From: Mytilus galloprovincialis
Lineage: Eukaryota; Mollusca; Bivalvia; Mytilida; Mytilidae
NCBI RefSeq assembly: GCF_965363235.1
Contig: NC_134846.1
Span: forward strand, 30,948,218-31,012,217
Length of the DNA stretch: 64,000 nucleotides
Direction of reading: 5' to 3'
In this document: positions 45,065 to 56,589 of the stretch, piece after piece
Position numbering within the stretch: the first letter of the stretch is position 1
Layout of the letters: every line of letters begins with the position of its first letter
Notes under the pieces: generated by a model
Database searches by the model: none
What the model saw: the letters and a program-made list of their open reading frames with translations, nothing else
What the model was told of the DNA's origin: nothing
Made by a program: the position numbers and the translations under genes

Positions 45065-45849
45065 GTGCAATACTGATTGTGCACCACTTATTGCGGACCT
45101 GTTTTTGTAATGCTATGAGTTACAATTTATGACAAAAATAAGCAAAGACCCATCGAAACAACATCTGATAAACAAATTTAATAATACTTTTAGATATTTG
45201 GATAATATTTTGGCTCTCAATAATGACGACTTCAGTATGTATATTAAAGAAATTTATCCTGTTGAACTTACTTTAAATAAAGCTAATACTAACAATGACC
45301 ACTGCCCTTTCCTCGATCTTGATATCTATATCACTAACGGAAAGCTGAATACTAAAATTTATGATAAAAGAGATGATTTTTCATTTCCTATCGTTAATTA
45401 TCCATTTTTAGATGGTGACGTTCCCTTGTCACCATCTTACGGTGTTTAAATATCTCAACTTGTACGATTCGCTCGTGTATGTAACAATGTTTTAGATTTT
45501 AACGAGAGAAATTTATGTATTACTGAAAAATTATTACACCAGGGTTGTCGATCGATATCACAAACTAGTCAAAACATTTACTAAATTTTATCATCGGTAT
45601 AAGGACATCATTCGTAAATATAGCTCAACATGCAGACTTCTTATACGTTCAGGTATTTCACATCCAATTTTTTATGGAAATATTCTTTATAAAGCACAAA
45701 GGTGTCAGTATTCACCTCAAAAACTAACAAAACCTTTGAATAGACTTATTAAGAAGGGATATAGTTACGAAACTGTTGTCAGGTCATTAAAGATTGCATA
45801 TTTTGGCGTTAATATTGATTCACTTATAGGGTCTTTGCATCGGAACTAA
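45065..45849 (+). pseudogene. Reverse transcriptase C-terminal part, broken
   Basis: Read across stops the frame gives DCAPLIADLFL (RT motif before the catalytic box), then NTFRYLDNILALNNDD, where the YxDD box is YLDN, a likely inactivating Asp to Asn change. Next come CPFLDLDIYITNGKL, IYDKRDDFSFPIVNYPFL and PSYGV, a stop, then YISQLVRFARVCN, and after a frameshift HKLVKTFTKFYHRY and the C-terminal SLHRN. The layout (box, FLDLDI, then YDKRDDF and YISQLVR) belongs to a reverse transcriptase group common in aquatic invertebrates. It resembles Penelope-like enzymes in its FLD element, but no GIY-YIG endonuclease follows, so the class stays open. Confidence 0.65.
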
Positions 45850-46497
45850 ACACATTTATTCAAAAACCAGTTGTTGGCATGACACGGGTTATGTTCTTCT
45901 CATATATGTTATGATGGTATGATACTAAACCCCTAACGGGAAGGATTATGCCTGATGTTCATATGATGAAATCATAATCTTTCAGTCAGTTTAATTGAAG
46001 TCTGGAGCTGGCATGTCAGTTAACTGCTAGTAGTCTGTTGTTATTTATGTATTATTGTCATTTTGTTTATTTTCTTTGGTTACATCTTCTGACATCAGAC
46101 TCGGACTTCTCTTGAACTGAATTTTAATGTGCGTATTGTTATGCGTTTACTTTTCTACATTGGCTAGAGGTATAGGGGGAGGGTTGAGATCTCACAAACA
46201 TGTTTAACCCCGCCGCATTTTTGCGACTGTCCCAAGTCAGGAGCCTCTGGCCTTTGTTAGTCTTGTATTATTTTAATTTTAGTTTCTTGTGTACAATTTG
46301 GAAATTAGTATGGCGTTCATTATCACAGAACTAGTATATATTTGTTTAGGGGCCAGTTGAAGGACGCCTCCGGGTGCGGGAATTTCTCGCTACATTGAAG
46401 ACCTGTTGGTGACCTTCTGCTGTTGTTTTTTCTATGGTCGGGTTGTTGTCTCTTTTGCACATTCCCCATTTCCATTCTCAATTTTATGATATCGGTA
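45065..46497 (+). mobile_element. RT retroelement, 3' half with long 3' region
   Basis: Truncated at its 5' side inside the reverse transcriptase; runs through the end of the coding region (stop at about 45849) and a ~650-bp 3' region ending 'tccattctcaatttta'. The 3' region contains the core shared with SINE-like families (46175-46260). Several other copies in the window are truncated from the 5' side to different points, as expected for target-primed insertion. Confidence 0.8.
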
Positions 46498-47311
46498 ACA
46501 GGATAGACAAGAAGGTAACAGGATAGACTTTTATATAGTGATATATCAGAAACGTACGTTCCTGTTACCAACGAAATAAAGAGAAAAGTAAATTAACTTA
46601 TGAGGGATTTACTTGGTGTTGGGTTTATTTGAAAGGGTGAAAAAAGGCCAAACAATATAAATTGCTATCTTAGACTTGCATTATTGGTGGTAATTTTTAC
46701 AACCTTTGAAAAGCAATTTGTAGAGCCATTTTTTCAGTACAACCTAGAAAATTGGCAAATAATCTATTATTTTACAGAATGAATATATATAGAAGTTTAT
46801 ACTCTTGAAAACTAACGCTCGGTATTAAGATATTAACAAATATAATGCCTACCCATGTTAAAAGGAGCATAGAGCATGGCATGAAAGAATTATTTCTTAA
46901 ACATAAAACAAGCTTAACATTTTATCTAAACCTTTTCTTAATAACCCAAAATTTCTTTTGAAAATGGTATAGACAAAATATTGTACAACCGATCAAAAAA
47001 TGTTTTAAGATATTCTTGTATGACATCATTAAGATTGCATCTTTTAATATGTTGTTCTTAAAGTACTGTTTGTTTTGATTTGCTTATGTAGAGGGTTGTT
47101 TGAATAAGTAACTTTTAATAAATTTTTCAATTTCAAAATTCGACATTTTTTTTAAATGACCCATTTATCAACAGTTGAACTGTTTACTGAAAAACGAAAT
47201 GTACGGAAACGTCATCATGCGACGTCATCAAAACGTCATCTTTTTAAAATTATCAAATACAATATATTACAAGTATTCATTTATTAAAAAAATGAAGATT
47301 TAGCATGTATT

Positions 47312-48850
47312 TACGGAAGCGTATTAGCGCCACACATTTTTTTTTTATTTTTCTTCCTATGTTTGCGTTATAACGCCAACCTTTGCGTTACACACAAACC
47401 TTTGCGTTAAACGCAAACATTTGCGTTATAACGCAAACATTTGCGTTATAACGCAAACATTTGCGATATAACGCAAACCTTTGCGTTACAACGCAAACCT
47501 TTGCGATATAACGCAAACCTTTGCGTTATAACGCAAACCTTTTGCGTTATAACGCAAACCTTTGCGATATAACGCAAACCTTTGCGATATAACGCAAACC
47601 TTTGCGTTACAACGCAAACATTTGCGATATAACGCAAACCTTTGCGTTATAACGCCAACATTTGCGTTATAACACAAACCGTTTGCGTTATAACACAAAC
47701 CGTTTGCGTTATAACACAAACCTTTGCGTTATAACGCAAACATCTTTATTTCAATTATTCATTAAGTTTTGTATATATGTCCGTCTGTCATTCATTTCGG
47801 ATGTGATTTACTAGTAGATAAAAAAAGAAAAATACATACAAGGCCAAATCATTATAATAAATATGCATAGGAATAATGGAATAATTGAAGTGCAATTATA
47901 CATAAATTAAGACTGATTTGTGCATCAGAAAAGTATATAATTTAACAAGAAAATAGATATAGTATATAGTCATATTAAAATTGAAAGATCAAAAATAATG
48001 TCATACAATTGTGAAACCTCCAAGTCAAATAGACAAAATGATCTTTCTGCTTTAAAATGAATTATTAATAAGGAAACTTTTTTTTTAAATCTCAGAATAT
48101 GATGAAGATTTTTTGATAGAAAGTCATTGAATTTTCATTTCAATATAATGAAGTATTTTTAAGATGCTTGGGTAGCAATTTGAATAGAGAGAACATAATT
48201 TTATTAATAAAACATCTTCATTCTATACATTTATTGCCAAAGGGTAGCTTGTTTAAATGTAACCTACTTTACACAGTTCTCAAACGAGAGCTTACTTTGG
48301 AAGTATATTTATATTCGGTTATAGCTATATTAGCAGGGTTGATTTTTTTCTTAGGTATAACCTCAATTTACTCAATTTTCTTTGTAATATATATACTAGT
48401 AGTAACTTGGATATCGTTTTTGGGGACCTTTATAGTTTGTTGTTTAGCCAATGCTCCGTATTCGGCCTATGATGGTTTACTTTTACGAATAGTGACTTAG
48501 ATGGAGAGTTTTCTTATTGGCACTCATACCACATCTTCTTATATTATTCTGCTCATTATTAGTCATTGATATGATCTAATTATTCAAGCAGTTTACTTTG
48601 CAATTACTACAAAGGTGATAAATTTTATTATATCCAGCCTCCTCTATTAATAACTACTGTTTCCTTTGAATCTTAAATAAGAAATAAGATAAAACAAATT
48701 TTTGCGTTATAACACAAAGGTTTGCGTTATATCGCAAAGGTTTGCGTTATAACGTAAAGGTTTGTGTTACAACGCAAAGGTTTGCGTTATAACGCAAACA
48801 TAGGAAGAAAATTAAAAAAAAAAAAAGTGTGGCGCTAATACGCTTCCGTA
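47312..48850 (-). mobile_element. Foldback element with GCGTTATAACGC arrays, copy 2
   Basis: Flanked by TGTATT on both sides (47306-47311 and 48851-48856). Termini TACGGAAGCGTATTAGCGCC are perfect inverted repeats of at least 24 bp. Left array: 19 units of about 20 bp (47363-47744) with GCGTTATAACGC, GCGATATAACGC and GCGTTACAACGC variants. Right array: five units (48700-48808). The middle is homologous to copy 1 in reverse and includes a SINE-like family B copy. No transposase, so mobilisation would need an enzyme supplied from elsewhere. Frames over the arrays are repeat artefacts. Confidence 0.9.
48410..48540 (-). repeat. SINE-like family B copy inside foldback copy 2
   Basis: Complement of 'gaagatgtggtatgagtgcc' at the right edge through 'gtaaaccatcataggcc'. 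Same position within the element as in copy 1. Confidence 0.75.
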
Positions 48851-49012
48851 TGTATTAATATCCAATTGTTCAAAATATTTGAAGAAATTAAACAAAAATT
48901 CTGTTATTAGACTTTTGACGATGCGAGTTTAAGCATGGATGCAATTTGGGTACTCCTCATTACAGAATCATTGATGGTTTGGAGGTTAAATCAGACCAAC
49001 TTTTCTATGATT

Positions 49013-49302
49013 TATGGTGGCCGGTTAAGGCTATGCGAAGTCGAAAACGTTTTCGACTTCGCCTTTTCGCCTTTTCACGTTTTCGACTTCGCGATTTCAC
49101 GTTTTTGACTTCGCGATTTCGCTTTTTTCTGTTTCGCCCTATAGAATATGAAAGGCGAAATCGCGAAAACGCGAAATCGCCAAGTCGGAAACGCGAAAAC
49201 GCAAAGTCGAAAACGCGAAACCGAGCGTTTTCGCGTTTTCGCCCTATAGAATATGGAAGGCGAAAACGAGAAAACGCGAAATGGCCTTAACCAGCCACCA
49301 TA
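49013..49302. mobile_element. 290-bp hairpin MITE with 6-bp target duplication
   Basis: Ends TATGGTGGCCGGTTAAGGC and GCCTTAACCAGCCACCATA are inverted; ATGATT flanks both sides (49007-49012 and 49303-49308). The inside is built from self-complementary words (gaaaacgcgaa / ttcgcgttttc) and the word 'ccctatagaatatg' twice, so it folds on itself almost completely. Frames on both strands are artefacts of the repetition. Confidence 0.9.
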
Positions 49303-49309
49303 ATGATTA

Positions 49310-50020
49310 CAGTCATATGGACTCAAAATTAAATTGGTGTAACCATATAGTAAATAATGATACATCTACAAAATAAACACAAAATGAATACTTTTGTTTA
49401 AAGCAGATATAAACGTACTAGGTTAAAAAAAAAATCGTCAAAATAGGCGCAATTTGGCACGTTAATTGATAAATCAGTTTTCTGTCAATTCTTGTTTTCA
49501 AAATGATCCTAATGTTAGTTATACTTCTTAAAACGATCATGTGTCATTGAACTGTTTTACAATATAGTTTTTATCACTCCAGACAACCATGGTAGTTTAT
49601 AATTAGTTTGATTAAGTGTGACAAGCCGTTGCAACAAACTGATCAGATATTATAATTATGTCTATTAAAATGTAAATACTCTTCTTCAAACAACCTTCGA
49701 AAGTACTAAAATTTAGGAAGTTGTATATCACCTACAAAGTAAATAAAATTTATGAAATATGTTTTCCGTGACAAACACTTTGAAAAACATAACAACCTGA
49801 AATGTCGTAAAAGTAGAATTGGCCCGAAATAAGAAAGCCAAATTAAAAAAAAAACAATTTCAAAAATACTATTTTAATAATCTCTAAATCTATTTATCAT
49901 ATAGGATGTAAAACTGTTTAATAAATTGTGTATCTAATTTCTAAAACATATATTTCGAATTCATCTTTTACTTCTGATTATTTGTGTCAAACCCTACTCT
50001 TTGTTTCGCAGTTATTTGAT
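49310..50020. other. No gene recognised
   Basis: AT-rich sequence without a recognisable feature. Confidence 0.3.
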
Positions 50021-50024
50021 AAGG

Positions 50025-50135
50025 TGTTGTAAATAAAGGCAACAGAAGTATACATGTAACGCTGTTAATTCGAAATTCATAAATCGATTGAGATAGAAAC
50101 AAATCCGGGTTACAAACAAAAACCGAGGGGAAAAT
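50025..50135 (+). repeat. SINE-like family C, partial
   Basis: 'taaaggcaacagaagtatac', 'cataaatcgattgagatag', 'aacaaatccgggttacaaac'; same series at 56590-56700. Confidence 0.7.
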
Positions 50136-50349
50136 ATGGAATCTTTTGGATATATCAAAAACATTATATTTTATGACAGCGTCAATCGTAATTCTGTAAA
50201 TGAATTTTATGTTTTTATAATTACAAAAGACTAATAATGCTCCTTTCAGCTCAAATTGTCAATAAGTAGTCAGACGACAGCCTACATAATAAATACATTC
50301 AAGTCAATTTTGTGTACTATCAAATGGTGAAAAAAGTTTTATGTCAAGT

Positions 50350-50460
50350 ATGTACGAAAGCCGAGAAGGATCATTCAAAATTCAAAATTCAAAATTCAAA
50401 ATTCAAAATTCAAAACTCAAAATTTAAAATTTAAAATTCAAAATTCAAAACTCAAAAATC
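50350..50460 (+). repeat. Repeat with (aaaattc)n array
   Basis: 'tacgaaagccgagaaggatc' followed by about ten units of aaaattca. The same leader followed by a shorter array is at 31275-31330. Confidence 0.75.
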
Positions 50461-51570
50461 CTACATTAATCTATCATGATTCCCCGCGCTTACGAAAGAC
50501 AAAAAAGGTTGCACTTTAGAATTTAATATCCTACTGAAAGCTACAGTATTTTAGAAAGTTTGTTAAGAATACGAACCCATTGAAACAAGGCAATTTGAAA
50601 GGTCCGTTAAACCTTCATAGGGATACATCCAACTTTACAATTTGAAACCCTTGGTAACACAGCGTCCTTGCAAGTAGCAACTCTCTATCAAGAAAATAGG
50701 AAAGGAAACCCGAGCCCTATACTACTACATGTAGCTGGAAAGTCGCTTCACTGAAATGGAACGTTCACAATGGAAAAATTGAAATCATCGCTTTTTCGTA
50801 AAGTTTAAATATGCATGAAATATTTACCACTGGAGGTTAAACAAACAACAACAAATCTCTTATAATAACCTAGTTTTCTAACGGAAGAATCTAGTTATTT
50901 TAAAATATGTATATACAAAAGACAGATTTTGTGTATCATTTATCAAATTCTGATAATTCTATGTTGTTATATCAACAAAATTCGTGTTAAGTTTTTGACG
51001 ATTTTTCCTTACGTCATTTGAGAGTTACGGTCTATGATTGACGAAAGATGATACTTTTGGCATTTATTTATGTAATTCCATTTATTACAAAAGCGTATTA
51101 GGGTCATCCTTTTTATTTATTTTTTCAAATTGTCGACTTCAATCTTGGAACTATCTTCTTTAATCTTGCAATTTCCAACTTTAAGCTTGGAATTATCAAT
51201 TTTAATCTGGGTGGAGGGGTTAATTTTGATTTTTTTTGGTAGGGGTGTGCTATGTTTGTCTAAAACAATGTACCCATTTTTATATAATATTAACAAATAT
51301 ATGGTACCTATATTTATATATTAAAATTGTCACCGGCCATGACATTTCCAGGCTTATGGAGGAAGAACGTCATTGTTAGAAAAATTATAAACATGATAAA
51401 AATCGAGATTCAATGAAATACGTATTTGTGAAGAAGAGATAAACACTTTCCTTGATTTCTTTTTTGCGGACGCCGAACTATACAGTATATATAAGTTTTG
51501 AAGAAGTTTTACTTTATCGTTTGAAGTGAAAAAATATTTGAATTTACATTTTAAATAGATACACCAAAAA
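50460..51570. other. No gene recognised; TTAATCTTGGAA words
   Basis: 50815-50850 carries 'atgcatgaaatatttaccac' and 'ggaggttaaac', a word also at 54055-54090. At 51130-51210 the words 'aatcttggaactatc', 'aatcttgcaatttcc' and 'aagcttggaattatc' form a short degenerate array. Confidence 0.45.
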
Positions 51571-51579
51571 AATTCAAAA

Positions 51580-52045
51580 TTCTCTGCTCTATAGATTTTA
51601 TTTCATAAAAGGAGTCGCATAAACTGTTACGCGTCGCATACTATGTATAGAGACATGCATAATAAATCTTAATTAAAAGAAGGAATTCTTAAAGCTTACT
51701 TTGACAAATTTTAAACTAACTTCATTTCAACAAGTTTAAATTACATATTCTAAAATAGAACTGCTAAAAAAAAATAATGCTCGACTCTATAGATTTTCTT
51801 TCATAAATGGAGTCTGAAATATATCCATAATAAATGCACGGTATCAAATGCATTTATGAGAATACCAAGACTTTTGAACTGTTACGTGTCGCATACTTAA
51901 AAATGTGTTTAGAGACGTGCATGATAAATCTAAATCAAAAGACAAATTTAAAAAAAGGAATTCTAAAAGCTTACTTTGATAAATTTTAAACTAACTTCGA
52001 TTCAACAAGTTTAAATCACATGTTCTAAAATAGAGCTAAGAATTA
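51580..52045. repeat. Direct duplication of ~190-260 bp
   Basis: 'tctatagattt(t/c)atttcataaa' through 'actgttacg(c/t)gtcgcatact' and 'gaattctaaaagcttacttt' to 'tgttctaaaatagagct' occurs at 51585-51775 and 51785-52040. The second copy has about 70 bp extra after 'ggagtc'. Confidence 0.8.
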
Positions 52046-52489
52046 TTTATATTGAAGTAAATTTAATTCTTTGAAATTTTATTCTAATACACTATTGAAC
52101 ATTACTAAGAGCCAATAAATACAATAATTTTGTATTTTATAAATTAGTTCCTTCAATAAATAATGATTCGTTTCATTGCTATTACAACAAATATGTCATA
52201 ATAAAACAGTGTACGTATAGAAGCCAGGGGCAAAAAGGGTACACAACTATGTCCCCTCCCATTTTAAGACAAAAAATCAAACTAAAAAATGAAAATGAAA
52301 GAGAACAATCACTAAATTTTAGATTATTACACTACATAGAAAATTGGGGTTTTTTTCTTGTCACTTTTAGAAGTTTGCCTCCCCCCCCCCTTTTCCACAC
52401 ACAAACTTTTTTCAAACTTATCCTTTCTTATAAATGGCCTATTTCTATACGAAGGTATACACAGACAGAAGTGCCGCCGGAATAATCTC

Positions 52490-52835
52490 AGCTACAGCGG
52501 AGGGGGCATTAATTTTAACGCTTGTCCGTCTGTACGTCCGTACGTATTCGTGGGAAAATTTACAACTTGGACGTTTCCACAATTTAACTTTATTTTGCCT
52601 CCAACAAATGCTATGAAACTTATACACAATGCTAATTACCACCAAACTGAGATCAAATTTAAATTTGGCTGGCATCACTTTCACCATTCAAGCCCATTAA
52701 TAAATGGAAAAAATGTTAAATGTGTCGTCTACGCGCTCTTACTTTATTTGCCTCAACCAAATGTTATGCTTATTACCACTTCAACAATGAGCAAACCCCA
52801 TACCACATAGCAAATTATATAAAACCCCGATGTCA
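52490..52835 (+). repeat. Fragment of the 'gctcccgcagtggcgg' repeat joined to a family A fragment
   Basis: 'ctacagcggagggggcatta', 'ttgcctccaacaaatgctat', 'ttgcctcaaccaaatgttat', then 'acttcaacaatgagcaaac' and 'ccataccacatagc' of family A. The frame at 52358-52810 is therefore not a gene. Confidence 0.6.
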
Positions 52836-52839
52836 TTAT

Positions 52840-54040
52840 AAGAAAAAGAGGACTGCTTCGTATGAAATCAGCACCACTGAACCAAAATGTACATATGATA
52901 CATATGCGGATAACTAGCATGTTCCAGAGAGGTATACAGCCGGTAAAAACCTAAATTAAAGCTGGTACTCCAGGAATTTATTCGCATAGAAGTATTTTCA
53001 CCTAATTTTTTTTATCTTTATTATACACACAATTTCTGTAGCCTGTTGTACTCGTCGTTTAATTGCTATTTTAGGAGGGAAATGATAACTTTATTTGGAA
53101 ATGTTGTTTTCTAGGGCAAATCTTTTTTATTGTTACTACCAGAAAGTTTTCTTGTGAATTTTTAACTTATAGTGTCTTTACTAAAACAGAACCAACATTG
53201 AAAGATAAAGTTTTCAGTGTTTACTTAGAAGGTAATATTTTGACACTAGATTTCCCACTGACAGCAATGAAAAAATTCGAAAACCCTGGGTAAAATTCAT
53301 ATCCAGGAACATTGCAAAACATTTTCACCAGTTTCAAAGACGGTTTCGGGTTAAAGAAATAACAGAAATATGACATGATTAAGCATTACTCGAAAGCAAA
53401 TTTTTGACATGCTTGTATTTCCCATTTCCATTCCCAATGTTATTCTGTTGTCATATAAAAACTTGAAAAGTAAGCTACATCATGAACATGTAACAAAAAA
53501 AAAGTATATGCAAGAAATGACATAAAACTGACTCTGAAATAGTACATGAAATTGAAAACAAACTGAAGATGATAAGGAATACAAATGTTTTTTTTTATTC
53601 GAGTCAGATTTTTTTCACCGCAGGCCTTCAGCGCAATCAATTAAAATTATTTAGTCAAAACTATTACAGTTAACACTAGTATTAGGTTTATCATAACAAA
53701 TTGGCAAATACGACCATTGTCACCGAAAAAAACTACTGTGCACAGACTTACCTGTGCGGTTTGGAAAGTTTTAAATGTTTTAAGATATATAAAAGTTAAA
53801 TTATTTTGCATATCTGAAAGATAAAATCATTTTTGGTGAAGATCTGGATTCAAAATATTTTTTTTTGTCCTCTGCTTGAACAGATTTTGTATTCATCAAT
53901 TCGGGAATCAGAATATTTTGTTTGAAAAAGTACCATAACCCCTCCTGCCTTTTCAAGTTCACTGATCGTTCCCTAATCATTTTCCATCTGAACTAATAAT
54001 TTTATTTTAGACATAAACAATATGTTAATGTATCCTAGGA
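52840..54040. other. No gene recognised
   Basis: AT-rich sequence with no repeat partner found in the window. Confidence 0.3.
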
Positions 54041-54049
54041 CATTCGTTC

Positions 54050-54280
54050 TGAACATGCATGAAATATTTGCCACTGGACGTTAAACAACCAACTACCAAT
54101 CAGTATATATATAGGACATTGTCTTAGTATAAAGCTGGCATTTAAAGTAGAGCCTTCCTCGTATTATAACAATAGCCATTTCCTGACTTGGTTAAGGACA
54201 TTTTAAGAAAAAAAAAATGGTGAGTTCAACCTGGCTGGCTAAACCTTCCGCTTTTAAACTGTGTAACTGAGTCTACCGTT
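54050..54280 (+). repeat. SINE-like family C, 3' part
   Basis: 'atttcctgacttggttaagg', 'gacattttaagaaaaa', 'atggtgagttcaacctggct', 'taaaccttccgcttttaaac'; compare 56790-56885. Confidence 0.6.
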
Positions 54281-54289
54281 TCAAATGAA

Positions 54290-55755
54290 TCTCATGTGCT
54301 TTTTTGTTTTGGCTATCTGCAGATTGAAAAAAAAACCCTATGGTCAGATTTTAGTTTTCGTAAACATAATCTACATATAATTTTAATATATCGCGGATCT
54401 AGTTGCATTAGTTTGTCTGTACTCATAGTAGACTTTGTGGTTTAAACACGATAACATTTATAATAAATTATTTTGCTAATTCCTTATGATGAACCTTAAA
54501 GTGAAGTTTTTTACAAAATTGTAAATGACATGTTGTAAGCATATTCAAGTTGTTTGGAGTTAGATAATCCTTCCAGTCCCTATTTGTAGTAGTAGCTTTG
54601 TTCGCTAGATACTTAGGGATTTTTTTCACATGTTGACAATGCTACATATTTATCTTTGATCTTTATTATTTTATTGATTCGTTTAATTACATAGTGTATA
54701 TACAATTTTTGAAATCTTTGTAACAAACGCAGAATCTTTATTCCTGTGTTTTTGTTTTTTTATTTAAATTAGATCAGAATTTTGTATAGCAGTACAAATG
54801 AAATGAGGTAGAAAATAAAAGTACAATATGTGACTATTCCTCAAATAGTAGATTGACTATGTCATGTTTGTATTGACCGTGTGTAGAGGAAATAAGTTTC
54901 CTATGATCTAAATTTAGAAACTCACTAAGGTTAACATTCATTATTTAAAATGTCTATTTGAATGAGAAGAAAAAATTCCATATGAACCATGGAGTTGTGG
55001 GTGTCCAATTACCAGTATAGTTCATGCGAAATAAATATTTATTGCAATGGAATGTAAAAGGAAGTCAATGCTTTATGGTATTTATTTAAAATATAATCAC
55101 TTCATTCCTTTTAACCGGTACATGAACAGCAAAGATATTCAAAGAGCAAAAGAACGGCGCTCGCATTGCTGTTATTCATCTTAAAGTCAAAGTGAGGTTC
55201 TTTATTAATTAAAATCGATATTATTAAATGACACTTTATAACAGTTGTTGAAGGATTATGTATCATTTTGTTGATTCAATGCTAACATATGGAAATTTTA
55301 TAGAAAATTCACAGCCTTTCCCCTTGTACTCCAATAATTAACAATTCGATGCTTGATCGATAGAGGATTCTTGAATGCAGTGCTAGTAATGATTTCCGTA
55401 ATACAAGTATATAAATTTGAATATTGGTTAAAAAATATAAATACTGACAATTCGAGTACACCTTTTAGGGTGTGCTCGACTTTAGTGACTCTGCACGAAG
55501 CTTTTTGGAATTTACGTGTTGTTTAAGGATTTTTTGTAAATAAAAAAACGCCAGCTGATCATAGAATAACTATGTTAAAAATTTTATGACAAAAATCTTT
55601 ATTAAGGCCTGTGGATTTTCTACAAAAATCTAGGATAGATATGTACATGTAGAAGCTGTAAATCGCAAAAGCACGAACAACTATGGTATCGACCGAACGT
55701 TGTGTACAAAGCGTTGCTTTCTTGTCACCTGACTTTCCATCAGTTAATTTGGAGT
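54290..55755. other. No gene recognised
   Basis: A short hairpin (gtacaccttttagggtgtgc) lies at about 55457-55477. Otherwise AT-rich. Confidence 0.3.
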
Positions 55756-55761
55756 TGCAAT

Positions 55762-56475
55762 TGTTATGCTGTGTTCACACGTAATTCAAATTGGATTCGC
55801 AATAACTGAGTCGAATTAGTTTAATTCGCATTCGAAACGATTTACGTCCGAACGTAAATTCCGATTCGAATTGCATTTGCGCGTTAAATTCGCTCTACTG
55901 TTCTAACGATGTTAACTTTCAATTCGCATTCACAATTAGTTTATTATAACTCAATTCGATTTAAAATTTAGAAAGTGATCATACCACAGTTTAATTTGAA
56001 CTAATGCGAACTCACTTATTCGTATTGAATAATACTGTATTCACACGAAATTCAATTTCGATTCGCATTAACTATTTCGAATTAATTTAATTCGCATTCG
56101 AAACGTTTTACGTCCAAACGTATATACTAATTCGAACTGCGAGTCAAACTCGCTTTAATGTCTGAACGACGTAAACTTTTAATTCGCTTTAACAAAAACA
56201 CATGTCTAATGCGAATTTGATAAAGCGATTTAGCCAATTCGAATCAATTCGAATTAAAATAGAAGAGTATGTAAACGCGATTAGCGAAATCGATTCGAAT
56301 TCAATTCGAATTAAATGATTGTGTGAACGAGGCATAAGAAGCATATCTTATGCGAATTGGATAATGCGAATTAGTTAATTCGAATTCGATTCGAATTAAA
56401 ACAAGACGAGTGCGTTCGAACGCGATTAGCGAATTCGATTCGCATTCGATTCGAATTCGATTCTCAAATAGGCAA
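55762..56475. mobile_element. MITE-like element(s) built of TTCGAATT words
   Basis: Left end 'ttatgctgtgttcacacg'; an inverted counterpart 'tgtgtgaacgaggcataa' ends at about 56335. The inside is dense in ATTCGAATT, TTCGCATTCGAA and similar self-complementary words. From 56340 to 56475 a second, partial copy follows ('cttatgcgaattggataat' onward). No coding. Confidence 0.75.
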
Positions 56476-56589
56476 TTTAAATTATAGTTAATAACCTACT
56501 CGAATGGAAAAAAACATGAAAAATCAAATAACGTTGGGATTGTCTATATCTTTCCCTTATACTATTGCAAAGTTAATGCAAGTTTAACA

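Larger units (their letters stand above)
44200..47166. mobile_element. Candidate element with GTCTATCCTGTTAC motifs, RT element nested
   Basis: Ends are inverted: 'gggtcattttcaaaaaatg' with 'tcgaatttt' at 44201 and the complement 'aaaattcgacatttttttt' with 'aaatgaccc' ending at about 47163. ATTT flanks both sides. The 14-mer GTCTATCCTGTTAC or close variants occurs at 44579, 44768, 44925, 44939 and, inverted, at 44972, 46494 and 46514. The RT element copy (45065-46497) lies inside and interrupts it. No transposase frame remains. Confidence 0.5.

Noticed and set aside
47446..47719. Two minus-strand frames of 63 and 77 codons with repeats like FALYRKGLRYIAKVCV
   Set aside because: They translate the 20-bp GCGTTATAACGC array; the three-frame periodicity explains the open reading without any gene.
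47363..47744. Regular ~20-bp repeat resembling a CRISPR array
   Set aside because: There are no unique spacers; units are contiguous, and the genome is eukaryotic. It is the subterminal array of a transposon.
48168..48500. 110-codon frame with hydrophobic segments
   Set aside because: It lies inside the foldback element and overlaps a SINE-like copy; the same region is not open in the other copy.
49075..49365. Arg/Phe-rich frames on both strands
   Set aside because: They arise from the self-complementary gaaaacgcgaa words inside a 290-bp MITE.
52358..52810. 150-codon frame
   Set aside because: It runs across a fragment of a dispersed repeat into a family A fragment; composition, not coding, explains it.
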